NCBI GenBank assembly: GCA_041398905.1
Contig: JAWKTV010000004.1
Coordinates: 124,001-188,000 of the forward strand
DNA length: 64,000 nt
Reading direction: 5' to 3'
Origin: JAWKTV01 sp041398905
GTDB taxonomy: Bacteria; Planctomycetota; Planctomycetia; Planctomycetales; Planctomycetaceae
Shown here: positions 1 through 9,010 of the stretch, in pieces
How the letters are laid out: each line of letters begins with the position of its first letter
How positions within the stretch are numbered: position 1 is the first letter of the stretch
Translations under genes and position numbers: made by a program
The notes under the pieces: model-generated
What the model was told of the DNA's origin: nothing
Database searches by the model: none
Seen by the model: the letters and a program-made list of their open reading frames with translations, nothing else

Positions 1-693
1 CAGCGACTTCCGCTGGTTCACCTCGGTGAACGTCTTGCCCCCGAAATGGGCAACGACCAGCGTGTACGGGCCTTTGTTTTCAGAAAGCGAGTGTCGGACA
101 CCAGAGTTCAATTTCACCAACAATGGATCGACATTGCGGGAGCTGACCTCCGCTGGATCTACGAGCGGGTTGATCGTCAGAAAGGCCCCGCTCAACGGGC
201 CCGGGCGGCCGGGAGTCGGCTTGAACACCACACCTTCCTGCAGCGACGCGGGAACGAACAGCTTGACCCACGCCAATGTCTGTTGTGCGGTCTCGTCCTG
301 GTAGCTGGGGTAATTGCCGGCGATCACTGCCACCGACCGCAGGGCGCGGAGGTTCCGTCGCTCCACGGTCTGGCCCAATCGATCCCGCGTCACCACCGAT
401 GACGAATCGGCACCGATTTCGTAGGTGTAGGCGGGCACACCTTTCTGACGCAGTTCATACACCAGTTGGTCGGCCGCCTGCTGCGGCGTCTTCCCTTCAT
501 CCGTCTCACCGTCACGCGATGAGGAATGGAAGCTGGCGACCATGACCATCCAGGGACCGTGCCTGTCCGTCAGCCGGTACGACTTCCCGGCAACGGCCTC
601 GATACGGGCGGCCTGACAGGGTCGATTGGCGAATCCCGCCAGACAGACCCAGCTCAAGAGGCAGATCAGGGACCAGTGTCGGCGAAGCGACAT
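1..693 (-). CDS. Secreted SPOR-like domain protein, 3' end outside window
   Basis: The reading frame is open from an ATG at 693 to base 1, so 231 codons are visible and the C-terminus lies outside the window. An AAGGAG-type ribosome binding site sits just upstream of the ATG. The N-terminus looks like a signal peptide: basic MSLRRHW, a hydrophobic stretch, and likely cleavage after CQA near residue 28. Two segments have the pattern of SPOR folds: WMVMVASF at about residue 48 followed by a helix and GVPAYTYEIG, and YTLVVAHFGGKTF near the visible end. SPOR domains bind denuded peptidoglycan in other bacteria. That role here is inference from a weak pattern, and a generic secreted planctomycete protein is the alternative. 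The gene is divergent from the M20 gene. Confidence 0.6.
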   Translation of the reverse strand, partial: MSLRRHWSLICLLSWVCLAGFANRPCQAARIEAVAGKSYRLTDRHGPWMVMVASFHSSSRDGETDEGKTPQQAADQLVYELRQKGVPAYTYEIGADSSSVVTRDRLGQTVERRNLRALRSVAVIAGNYPSYQDETAQQTLAWVKLFVPASLQEGVVFKPTPGRPGPLSGAFLTINPLVDPAEVSSRNVDPLLVKLNSGVRHSLSENKGPYTLVVAHFGGKTFTEVNQRKSL

Positions 694-1041
694 GACACAC
701 TCCTTGTGACAAGCCGTAACTCCCGGAATGCTCACCCTGCCCATATTGCCGACGCGCTCCGTGCTGGAACCGCAGTTCGCGACAACAATGGGCAGGCTCG
801 ATTTCCCGGCGCGGTGAAGGTGTACGGCCCGTTCGATCGAACGAGCGGAAGGGCCGAGGTTCTAGTCCACGGTTGCCGCAATCGTCCAGACGCGTCCGGC
901 AGTTTCGTCCCGTGCGGATGGGCAACGCATATGCTGCCGCTTCCACTCTTCTCTCAATGCCTGACGAGTGTCCAGCCAGCTTGATACGATGACCGAGAGC
1001 TTCCTGATGGTCGTCGCCCCACTCTCATCCAACGCCGCATC
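694..1041. other. Divergent intergenic region, no gene seen
   Basis: These 348 bases lie between the divergent SPOR-like gene and the M20 gene and should hold both promoters. Open frames here are short and lack family resemblance. No convincing -35/-10 pair or hairpin was recognised. Confidence 0.4.
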
Positions 1042-2499
1042 ATGCCCCTGCTCAGCCCCATCCGCTCGGTCGTGTTCTTGCTGATCGCTCTGGGCGGTCC
1101 CGGGTGTCTGACGACGTCACTGTCGGCGGCGGATGTCGACCGTGCCGCCCTGCAGGCCGCGATTGACGCACAAGCGGATGCGGCATGGCAGGCCGCGCGG
1201 CGAAATCTGGACGTGGGCCGAACCTGGGTATCAGGAGCAGCAGTCCGCACGCTTCTGGCGGATCGGCTGGAGCAGGCCGGGTTTCGTGTGCAGCGGGGCG
1301 CGCCGGCATTCCGACGGCGATCATCGCCGAATTCGGTGCGGAGGCTCCTGTTCTCGGTATCCTCGGCGAGTACGACGCTCTCCCCGGTCTCGCCGCAGGC
1401 TGCGGCCCCCGCCCGCGAACCGGTCGAAGGGAACGGTTACGGACATGGCTGCGGGCATCACCTGTTCGGCGTCGCATCGTCCACCGCCGCCATCGCGTTG
1501 GCCGACCGCATCAAGGCCGGTGAGCTGCGGGGGACGGTCCGTTTCTATGGCTGCCCGGCCGAGGAGGGGGGGAGCGCCAAAGCATTCATGGTCAGGGACG
1601 GGTTGTTCAACGATGTCGATGCCGTGCTGCATTGGCATCCGGGAGCGTCCAATACCGCCGGCGACCGGTCGACGCTCGCCCGAATCGCGGTGAAGTTTCG
1701 CTTCCATGGCCGCAGTGCTCACGCCGCCGGTGCTCCCGAGCAGGGCCGCTCCGCGCTCGACGCCGTCGAGCTGACCAATCACGCCTCCGAGCTGATGCGC
1801 GAGCACCCCGGTCGGTAGCCGCATCCATCATGTCATCACCTCCGGCGGCGACGCGCCGAATATCGTCCCCGCGTTCGCCGAGGTGTACTACTACGTGCGG
1901 CATCCACAGTCCGCGGTCGTCAAACAGTTGCACGCCCGGCTGCTCAAGTGCGCGGAAGGGGCCGCGCTCGCCACCGAGACCCGGCTCGAAGTCGTCGAAG
2001 AGGGCGGCATCGTCGAGATCCTGCCGAACGCCCTGCTGTCGCAGGTCGCCCTCCAGCAGTTACGTGAACTGAACGACCTCAAGTATGACGAAGCGTCGAC
2101 TGAGTTCGCGTTGCGGCTGCAGCGGACGCTGCTGGCACCCGAGCCGCTGACGACGATCAGCGAGGTCAAGGACCAGAGCGGGACGGTCGGCAACGGGTCG
2201 ACTGATGTTGGTGACGTGTCGTGGGTGGTGCCGACGACCGGCTTCTCGACCGCCTGTTGGGTACCGGGAACTCCCGCACACTCGTGGCAGGCGGTCGCAT
2301 GCGGCGACACTCCGATCGCCCGGCAGGGATGCTGCTCGCCGCGAAAGTGCTCGCGACGACCGGCGGAACTACTCAACAACCCGTCGATCATCGAGCAGGC
2401 CAAGCAGGAGCACCAGCGTCGGCGGGCCGGCCGCGACTACCAGCCACTCATCGGAGCCGAGCAACCGCCCCCTCTCGACTACCGTCGCCCCCCAAGTAA
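1042..2499 (+). pseudogene. M20D-family amidohydrolase (AbgB-like), multiply frameshifted
   Basis: Pieces in all three forward frames line up as one M20 metallopeptidase-like amidohydrolase of the aminobenzoyl-glutamate utilisation B type. In order they are: a signal-peptide-like N-terminus, EIWTWAEPGYQEQQSA (about 1200), AGIPTAIIAEFG and LGILGEYDALPGL (about 1305-1380), GYGHGCGHHLFG (about 1440), YGCPAEEGGSAK, VLHWHPG, the HGRSAHAAGAP lid motif, and the C-terminal DVGDVSWVVPTTGF block (about 2205-2245). The metal-binding GHGCGH, EE and H residues are all present. At least five frame changes are needed, several explained by one or two missing bases (for example after the codons for VQRG and DALPGL). 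The stop at 2499 assumes one more missing C; the uncorrected frame runs to 2611. The protein is probably secreted and hydrolyses amide bonds, substrate unknown. I think the breaks are sequence errors, but true decay is possible. Confidence 0.7.
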
Positions 2500-2612
2500 C
2501 CACCCTCGCCGCCCGCTGACCGCGGTGTTGAACTCGATTCATTCAATAGATCGCGAGCAGTCCCGATCGCATTTGACCTGCGGGCCAGGCCTCGCCTCGG
2601 CAAAACCCTGAT

Positions 2613-3534
2613 ATGCCAGACTTGCCACCCCCGCAGACGCACGCCTCAGTCGCATTTCTGGAAGGCCCGGCTGCTGCGAGGATGGCACCGTCTACTTCTC
2701 CGATATCGTCGGCAACCGCATCCTCCGCAGCTCCCCCGCCGGCTCCGGGCTTCGAGGTGTTCCGCCGGCCCAGCGGCCGTGCGAATGGACTGCTCCTCGA
2801 TCCCCAGAACCGACTACTGATCTGCGAGGGGAACGAGTTCGGTCGAGACGACGGGCATCGCCAGCTCGCCCGGCTGAGCCTCGACGGAGGCGGTTACGAA
2901 GTCCTCTGCGACAACTGGCAGGGACGGCGGCTCGCTCCCCGAACGACGTCGCCTGCTCGTCCGACGGGCACATCTTCTTCACCGATCCCTGCTACGGCGA
3001 CCGGTCGACGATGCAACTCGATCACGATTCGGTTTACCACATCGACCCCTCTGGACACATCGACATCGCCCTCTCGCAGCCCGACATTCAACGCCCCAAC
3101 GGTATCCACCTCAGCCCCGACCAACGGACCCTGTACGTGGTCGACAGTTGTCCGGTCGTCGGTGGCAATCGCAAGTTGTGGGCATTCGAGCTCAACGGCC
3201 GGATGCAGGTCGGCCGCCAGCGGTGTGTCTACGACTTCGCGGCCGGCCGGGGTGGCGACGGCATGACGGTCGACAGCGAGGGCCGGCTGTACGTCGCGGC
3301 CGGCATTCACCGGCCGCGGGGTCCGCACGAAACGACGGACGTTCCGCCGGGCATCTACATTCTGACCCCAGCCGGCGCGGCTGGAGGCCCGCATACCCGT
3401 CGCGGAGGACGTGCTGACCAACGTCACCTTCGGCGGCAGCGATCTGCGGACGCTGTACATCACGGCCGGCAAATCCCTGTTGACGACGCGCGTCGCCCAC
3501 CGCGGCTGGGCGGTCCATCGACTCACTCCGTAGG
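2613..3534 (+). pseudogene. SMP-30/gluconolactonase-family protein, frameshifted
   Basis: Reconstructed across frames, this is a six-bladed beta-propeller of the SMP-30/gluconolactonase/LRE family, about 305 residues. Recognisable pieces are LEGPA near the start, DGTVYFSDIVGNRILR (about 2680-2725), FEVFRRPSGRANGLLLD, the SPNDVACSSDGHIFFTDP equivalent (about 2935-2990), VYHIDPSG, RPNGIHLSPDQRTLYVVD, GDGMTVDSEGRLYVA, and the final VTFGGSDLRTLYITAGKSL blade ending at the TAG at 3532-3534. The Glu, Asn and Asp metal ligands of the family (EGP, PNDV/PNGI, GDGM) are visible. Family members hydrolyse sugar lactones. Three or more frame changes interrupt the gene. It follows the equally broken M20 gene, suggesting a patch of poor sequence rather than two independent pseudogenes. 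Confidence 0.7.
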
Positions 3535-3783
3535 CCGGACCGACCAACGGGAGAGGCCGGCCTACGGGCTGCCTCTGAAGCTGGTCCGTGCGTTAAGCCT
3601 CAACCGTGTCTGAGTGTACTGCCGCCGGAACTCCCTGACGGTTGGTCCGGCTTGTGATCGCGATCGACGATGGTGCGAGATCGTCACGGTTGACCTGCTT
3701 GGGATGACAACCAGAAGATTCCGTCAGGCCTCGGCACCGACAACATCGGTCCTCTCTTCGTCCCGCAACACCCTTCGACCATC

Positions 3784-4785
3784 ATGCAGCGCATCATCAT
3801 CGAACAGACCGGCGGTCCCGAAGTGATTCAGATCCGCGAACTGACCGCGCCGCAGCCGGGACCAGCACAAGTGCTGGTCCGCGTCGAAGCCTCGGCCGTC
3901 AATCCTATTGACACTTACATCCGCGGCGGCGCGATTCCGATGCCGCTGACATTCCCCTATATCCCCGGTTGCGATCTGGCCGGAACCGTCGAGGCGGTTG
4001 GCGATCGAGTGTCCCGCTTCCAGCCGGGTGACCGCGTGAGGGGGAGCAACCTGGGCCTGTTCGGTCGTCAGGGAAGCTGTGCTGAACTTGTGGCGGTTGA
4101 CGAGGACTGGCTCTACCCGACGCCCGGGTCGCAGTCGAGCGAACTGGCGGCTGCCCGGGCGCTCGTTGGCATCACGGCTCACCTGGGGCTGTTCCTGCAC
4201 AGCGGCCTCCGGCCGGGCGAGACGGTCTTCGTCAACGGTGGCAGCGGCGGCGTTGGTTCGGCGGTCATTCAGTTCGCGACGGCCGCCGGGGCGAAGGTCA
4301 TCACCACGGCCGGCACCGCCGAGAACCGCGATGCCTGTCGGGCGCTTGGTGCGTCCGAAGTTTTCGATTACAGGTCGCCGACACTGGATGACGAGTTGCG
4401 GGTGGCCGCTCAAGAGGCGGGCGGCATCGACATTTGGTGGGAAACGCAGCGCGAGCCAACTCTGGAGCGATCAATTGGCTTCATGAACAAGCGGGGGCGA
4501 ATCGTGCTGATGGCCGGCCGGGCCGCACGTCCCGACTTCCCGCTCGGCGCGTTCTACGTCAACGATCTCAAGATGGTCGGCTTCGCCATGTTCAACGCCT
4601 CACCAGACGAACAGCGACAGTGTGCCGAAGATATGAATCGCTGGTGGGGAGCGGGGCAGTGGCGGCCACGAATCGGTGCCGTGTTCCCGCTCGAGCAAAC
4701 GCCTGAAGCTCATCAGCTGCAGGAAGCGAACACTCTACAAAAGGCCGGCACGCTCAGTGGCAAGATCGTCATTCGGATGACCTGA
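3784..4785 (+). CDS. MDR-family NADPH:quinone oxidoreductase
   Basis: This 333-residue medium-chain dehydrogenase/reductase belongs to the zinc-independent quinone oxidoreductase (QOR) branch and should reduce quinones or enones with NADPH in the cytoplasm. The N-terminal GroES-like domain has the QOR-typical ASAVNPIDTYIR and YIPGCDLAGTVEAVG motifs. The Rossmann domain carries FVNGGSGGVGSAVIQFA at about residues 150-166, the nucleotide-binding GxGGVG loop. There is no structural zinc Cys cluster, as expected for QOR. The ATG at 3784 gives the usual family N-terminus. The stop overlaps an ATG at 4785 in a TGATG arrangement, so the sulfatase downstream may be co-transcribed. The exact substrate cannot be read from sequence. 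Confidence 0.88.
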   Translation: MQRIIIEQTGGPEVIQIRELTAPQPGPAQVLVRVEASAVNPIDTYIRGGAIPMPLTFPYIPGCDLAGTVEAVGDRVSRFQPGDRVRGSNLGLFGRQGSCAELVAVDEDWLYPTPGSQSSELAAARALVGITAHLGLFLHSGLRPGETVFVNGGSGGVGSAVIQFATAAGAKVITTAGTAENRDACRALGASEVFDYRSPTLDDELRVAAQEAGGIDIWWETQREPTLERSIGFMNKRGRIVLMAGRAARPDFPLGAFYVNDLKMVGFAMFNASPDEQRQCAEDMNRWWGAGQWRPRIGAVFPLEQTPEAHQLQEANTLQKAGTLSGKIVIRMT

Positions 4786-4856
4786 TGACACTGAGCGAAC
4801 TCAACCGCGCCGACGTTCTTATCGCACCAATTCTTCTCAACCTGCGCAGGACCGCC

Positions 4857-6623
4857 ATGCATCTTCTTCGATCGTTCCAGGCTCTTTCGGCACTGCTGCT
4901 CTGTGCAGGCTGCGTGATGATCGTCAACGTTGGCACGGTGGCGACGGCCGCTGCGCCAAACGTGCTGCTCATAATGACGGACGATCAGGGGTACGGGGAC
5001 ATCGCCGCGCATGGCAACACGATGATCCAGACACCAGCGCTCGATCGCCTGCATGCCGAGTCGGTCCGGCTCACGAACTTTCACGTCGACCCGACCTGCT
5101 CACCGACTCGATCGGCGCTGATGACCGGACGCTACTCGACCCGCACGGGTGTCTGGCACACGATTCAGGGGCGGTCGTTCATGGACCCGGCCGAGACGAC
5201 GCTGGCGGAGGTATTCGCCGCCAACGGCTACCGCACCGGCCACTTCGGCAAGTGGCATCTCGGTGACAACGCGCCGCTCCGCCCGCAGGATCAAGGCTTC
5301 GAAGAAGTGCTGATGTGCGGCGGCGGTGGCGTCACGCAGACGCCGGACTGGTGGGGCAACGACTACTTTGATGACGTCTACCGCGACGAATCGGGCCGCC
5401 CCGAACAGTTCTCCGGCTATTGCACCGACGTCTGGTTCCGGGAAGCGACCCGCTTCATCGAGGAGTCGCAACAGCAGCAGCGGCCGTTCTTCTGCTATCT
5501 CCCCACCAACGCCCCGCATGGTCCGTACAACGTAGCGGATGAGTACGCGGACCCCTATCGGCAGCAGGGTGTCCCCCGCGACATGGCGAAGTTCTACGGG
5601 ATGATCACCAACATCGATGAAAACGTTGGTCGACTGCTCGTAACTCTGGATCAGCGCGGGCTGACGAACGACACGATCGTGATCTTCATGACCGACAACG
5701 GGACAGCCGCTGGCGTCGCGGGTCGTCGCGAGTCGTCGGATGGCTGGCAGGGGTTCAACGCTGGCATGCGCGGGCAGAAAGGTTCTCAGTACGACGGCGG
5801 GCACCGCGTGCCGTGCTTCATTCGCTGGCCTGACGGGCAGCTTTCTGGCGGCCGAGACATCGACGTCCTCGCGGCCCATGTCGACCTGTTGCCGACGCTG
5901 GCGGAACTCTGCGGTCTCAACTTTCAGCCCGATCGACCACTGGATGGCCGCAGCCTGGTCCCCGTCTTGCGCCGGACAAGCCGACGACGACTCGTGGGAC
6001 CCACGCTGTTTGTCCACTCTCAGCGGATCGAGTTTGTGCAGAAGTGGAGGAATTCCGCCGTCATGACGCAGCAATGGCGGCTGGTCGACGGGAAGCAGTT
6101 GTACGACATGTCGAGCGACCCCGGCCAGCAGCAGGACATCGCCGGCCAGCATCCGGATGTCGTCAAACGACTGACCGCCGCCTACGAGGGCTGGTGGGAA
6201 AGTCTCTCGCCCGTGTTCTATGAATACGTGCGGATCGACCTCGGATCACCCGCCGAGAACCCCGCGTCCCTCACCTGCCACGACTGGCACACCGGCGACA
6301 AGCCGGTGCCGTGGCATCAGGGGATGGTTGCGAATGACCCGCCCCACAATGGCGACTGGGCCGTCAATGTCGTGGAACAGGGCCGATATCGCTTCACCCT
6401 GCGGACGCGGCCCGCCGGGGTCGTTCGCGAGTTGCCGCCAGGAGTCGCCCGGGTCGAGATTGGCGGACAGACACGGGAGATTCCGGTGGAAGCCGGGCAA
6501 CTACGGTCCGACATCGAGCTGACGTTGCCCGCCGGTCCCGCGATGCTTCGCTGCTCGCTGGTTCCCACAACCGGGGAGCCGCGCGGTGCCTACTTCGTCG
6601 ATGTCGAACGTCTGGGCGAGTGA
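4857..6623 (+). CDS. Secreted type I (S1) sulfatase
   Basis: A formylglycine-dependent sulfatase that hydrolyses sulfate esters, probably of marine-type polysaccharides, outside the cytoplasmic membrane. The start at 4857 gives a clean signal peptide (hydrophobic residues 10-30, then AAAPNVLLIMTDDQGYGD). An in-frame ATG at 4785 would add 24 residues before it and is less likely. The activation motif CSPTR begins at Cys81, the canonical CxPxR in which Cys becomes formylglycine, followed by SALMTGRY. Metal-binding DDQ near residue 42 and the later FMTDNGT block (about residues 278-284) are present. The C-terminal 130 residues form an extra beta-rich domain seen in several planctomycete sulfatases. 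A formylglycine-generating enzyme is required and is not in the window. Confidence 0.93.
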   Translation: MHLLRSFQALSALLLCAGCVMIVNVGTVATAAAPNVLLIMTDDQGYGDIAAHGNTMIQTPALDRLHAESVRLTNFHVDPTCSPTRSALMTGRYSTRTGVWHTIQGRSFMDPAETTLAEVFAANGYRTGHFGKWHLGDNAPLRPQDQGFEEVLMCGGGGVTQTPDWWGNDYFDDVYRDESGRPEQFSGYCTDVWFREATRFIEESQQQQRPFFCYLPTNAPHGPYNVADEYADPYRQQGVPRDMAKFYGMITNIDENVGRLLVTLDQRGLTNDTIVIFMTDNGTAAGVAGRRESSDGWQGFNAGMRGQKGSQYDGGHRVPCFIRWPDGQLSGGRDIDVLAAHVDLLPTLAELCGLNFQPDRPLDGRSLVPVLRRTSRRRLVGPTLFVHSQRIEFVQKWRNSAVMTQQWRLVDGKQLYDMSSDPGQQQDIAGQHPDVVKRLTAAYEGWWESLSPVFYEYVRIDLGSPAENPASLTCHDWHTGDKPVPWHQGMVANDPPHNGDWAVNVVEQGRYRFTLRTRPAGVVRELPPGVARVEIGGQTREIPVEAGQLRSDIELTLPAGPAMLRCSLVPTTGEPRGAYFVDVERLGE

Positions 6624-6675
6624 GAGTCCTGCGGGGCAGGCCCGCATGAGTGCTCAGCGCCTCGAAATCGGCGGA

Positions 6676-6705
6676 TTGGCGGAAGCTGCGGTTCCGCTCT
6701 AGAAT
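6676..6705 (+). promoter_or_regulatory. Candidate sigma-70 promoter for ffh
   Basis: TTGGCG at 6676-6681 and TAGAAT at 6700-6705 are separated by 18 bases, matching 4/6 and 5/6 of the -35 and -10 consensus. They lie 130 bases before the ffh start in a gap that follows the sulfatase stop. Support is sequence pattern only. Confidence 0.35.
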
Positions 6706-6837
6706 CTTCGCTCCGACGGTTGGACGACGTCGACGATCGGGAGCTGCGGTTGATCTGACGGCAAGGCCGCACGTCCGCCGCCTCAGGTCGGGTCCGGGGA
6801 TCGTCACGTCCGAGCGAGTCACTCGAGGAGTCACGGA

Positions 6838-8337
6838 ATGTTTGAAGGGATCACGAAAAGCCTGTCCGACGCCCTCGGCAACGTCGTGCGCGGCAAGCTG
6901 ACCGACAAGAACATCCGCGACGGAATGCAGCAGGTGCGGCAGGCCCTGCTCGAAGCCGACGTCAACTACGACGTCGCCAAGAACTTCTGCAACCGCGTCA
7001 CCGAACAGGCGGTCGGCGAGCAGGTGCTCAAGGCGATGCGGCCCGGCGAGATGATCGTTGGTATCGTCTATCAGGAACTCGTCGACCTGATGGGGGGAAA
7101 CGAGGAACCGCGGCAGATTGAGCTGCGCCGCGGCGAAACGACCGTGCTGATGATGGCCGGTCTGCAGGGTTCCGGCAAAACGACGAGCTGCGGCAAGCTC
7201 GCCAAGATGCTCAAGGCCCAGGGGGCGAAGCCGATGCTGGTCGCGGCCGACCTGCAGCGCCCGGCCGCCATCGAACAGCTCAAGGTCATTGGCGAGCAGA
7301 TCGGCGTGCCGGTCTACTTTGAAGACCCCGCCAGGAGCAATCCGGTGCAGGTCTGCGTGAATGGACGAAAGAAGGCCAATACCGATGGCTGCAACGTCCT
7401 GATTCTCGATACTGCGGGCCGACTGCACGTCGATGAATCATTGATGAAGGAACTGGAGGAGATCGACAATAAGCTGATGCCGCACATGGCTTTGCTGGTG
7501 TGCGACGCAATGACCGGACAGGACGCAGTCAACTCGGCGAAGGCGTTCAACGACCGGCTGGAGCTGGATGGCGTCATCCTGACCAAGCTGGACGGCGATA
7601 CCCGCGGCGGCGCGGCCCTGTCGGTCAAGGAAGTCACCGGCGTCCCAATCCTGTTCACCGGCATCGGCGAGCAGCTCGACGCCCTCCAACCGTTCTACCC
7701 GGACCGCATGGCGCAGCGGATCCTCGGGCAGGGCGACCTGGCGACGCTCGCCGAAACGATGGCCCAGCGGTTGGACCAGGAGGAGGTCCAGCGTCAGCAG
7801 GAAAAGATGATGTCCGGCAAGTTCACGCTGGACGACTTCCTGAAGGCGATGGATCAGATTCGCAAACTTGGATCGATGCGGAGCCTGCTGAAGATGATCC
7901 CCGGCATGGGGCAGGCGGCAGCGATGCTCGACGAGATGGAAGGTGCCGACCCTGACAAGGATATGGGGCGGATTCGGGCGATGATTCAGTCCATGACGCT
8001 TGACGAACGCCGGAATCCTGACACAATCGATCGTTCGCGCCGGAATCGGATCGCTGCAGGCAGCGGTACCGAGCCGAATGAGGTGCATGATCTGCTGCGG
8101 CAGTTCGACAGCATGGCCGGCATGATGAAAAGCATGGCCGGCATGGGCATGATGGACCGCATGAAGGCGATGCGGCACGTCGCCGGGGCGGAAATGATGA
8201 ATCCCGGCGGTAAACTGTCGCTGGACAAGAGCCTGACCAAGCAGAAGCCGGTCGACAAGACCAAGCTGCGGGACAAGAAGAAACTCGATCGTCAACGGGC
8301 GAAAGATGCCCGGAAGCGTAACAAGAAACGGAAGTAG
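6838..8337 (+). CDS. ffh: Signal recognition particle protein Ffh (SRP54)
   Basis: This is the GTPase of the signal recognition particle. It binds 4.5S RNA and signal sequences of nascent membrane proteins and docks with FtsY. It is 499 residues, slightly long for the family. The N domain starts MFEGITKSL. The G domain has the P-loop GLQGSGKTT at about residues 108-116, the DTAGRLHVD G3 block and TKLDGDTRGG. The methionine-rich M domain includes the RNA-binding SRRNRIAAGSG segment (about 400) and a run of MAGMMKSMAGMGMM that forms the signal-sequence groove. The C-terminus is a strongly basic Lys/Arg tail. rpsP follows 72 bases downstream, the common ffh-rpsP order. The reading frame is intact, which marks this block as good sequence. 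Confidence 0.98.
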   Translation: MFEGITKSLSDALGNVVRGKLTDKNIRDGMQQVRQALLEADVNYDVAKNFCNRVTEQAVGEQVLKAMRPGEMIVGIVYQELVDLMGGNEEPRQIELRRGETTVLMMAGLQGSGKTTSCGKLAKMLKAQGAKPMLVAADLQRPAAIEQLKVIGEQIGVPVYFEDPARSNPVQVCVNGRKKANTDGCNVLILDTAGRLHVDESLMKELEEIDNKLMPHMALLVCDAMTGQDAVNSAKAFNDRLELDGVILTKLDGDTRGGAALSVKEVTGVPILFTGIGEQLDALQPFYPDRMAQRILGQGDLATLAETMAQRLDQEEVQRQQEKMMSGKFTLDDFLKAMDQIRKLGSMRSLLKMIPGMGQAAAMLDEMEGADPDKDMGRIRAMIQSMTLDERRNPDTIDRSRRNRIAAGSGTEPNEVHDLLRQFDSMAGMMKSMAGMGMMDRMKAMRHVAGAEMMNPGGKLSLDKSLTKQKPVDKTKLRDKKKLDRQRAKDARKRNKKRK

Positions 8338-8409
8338 AACCGGCTGACAGGATGCCTGCACCAGCCTTCAGTTCTATCCACTATCCACTCTCCACTACCG
8401 ACTTCAACG

Positions 8410-8784
8410 ATGGCCGTTCGTATCCGAATGAAGAAGCTGGGCCGTAAGCACCGGCCGTTTTTCCGCATCTGTGTGATGGACGCGCGGAAGCCGCGTGATG
8501 GTCGGGCGATCGAAGAGGTCGGCTATTACGACCCGATGGTCGTCGACAAGTCGAAGCGCGTCGCGCTGAACATGGAACGCGTCCAGCACTGGATGTCCGT
8601 TGGGGCGTTGCCGACCGAAAAGGTCGCCGCCCTCATCAAGAAGGTTGAGACCGGAAGCTGGGGAACCGCGAAGGCTCCGCCCCCGCTGACCGCTCCGAAG
8701 GAACGCAAGGCTCCCGAACCGGAAGCCGCCGCCGAAGGCGAAGCTCCGGCTGAAGGCGGTGAGGCGGCCGAGAGCGCCGAATAG
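8410..8784 (+). CDS. rpsP: 30S ribosomal protein S16
   Basis: Small-subunit ribosomal protein S16, 124 residues. Residues 1-80 carry the family signature MAVRIRMKKLGRKHRPFFRI, RDGRAIEEVGYYDP and VGALPTEKVAALI. The usual length is 80-90 residues. Here about 35 extra residues follow, rich in Ala, Glu and Pro (PEPEAAAEGEAPAEGG), giving an acidic disordered tail. The gene sits behind ffh as in many bacteria, but the usual followers rimM, trmD and rplS are absent: a strong terminator comes 29 bases after the stop. Confidence 0.97.
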   Translation: MAVRIRMKKLGRKHRPFFRICVMDARKPRDGRAIEEVGYYDPMVVDKSKRVALNMERVQHWMSVGALPTEKVAALIKKVETGSWGTAKAPPPLTAPKERKAPEPEAAAEGEAPAEGGEAAESAE

Positions 8785-8812
8785 CCCGCTCCGCTGACCT
8801 TTGAATACGCGA

Positions 8813-8852
8813 CCGACCCGGTCCTGCACTCAGGACCGGGTCGGCTTCCTTT
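8813..8852 (+). terminator. Rho-independent terminator after rpsP
   Basis: A perfect 14-bp stem (8813-8826 pairs with 8831-8844) with a CACT loop is followed by CTTCCTTT. It ends the ffh-rpsP transcript. Confidence 0.88.
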
Positions 8853-9010
8853 AATGCCGTGACCGGCGTGGAAACTCGCCCGGTACCTGCACCATCAGAG
8901 CCAGATCTGACCGCAGTCCATCCGGCGACCCCGCGGCCTGCGCGGACCTGTGCGAGCAGACCCGCTGACAGCCAACGAGAACCTTGAAGACACGGAATGG
9001 TCGAGCGCGC

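Noticed and set aside
1042..3534. Two true pseudogenes side by side
   Set aside because: All catalytic motifs remain intact between the breaks, and housekeeping genes elsewhere show the same kind of break, so sequence error is the better explanation.
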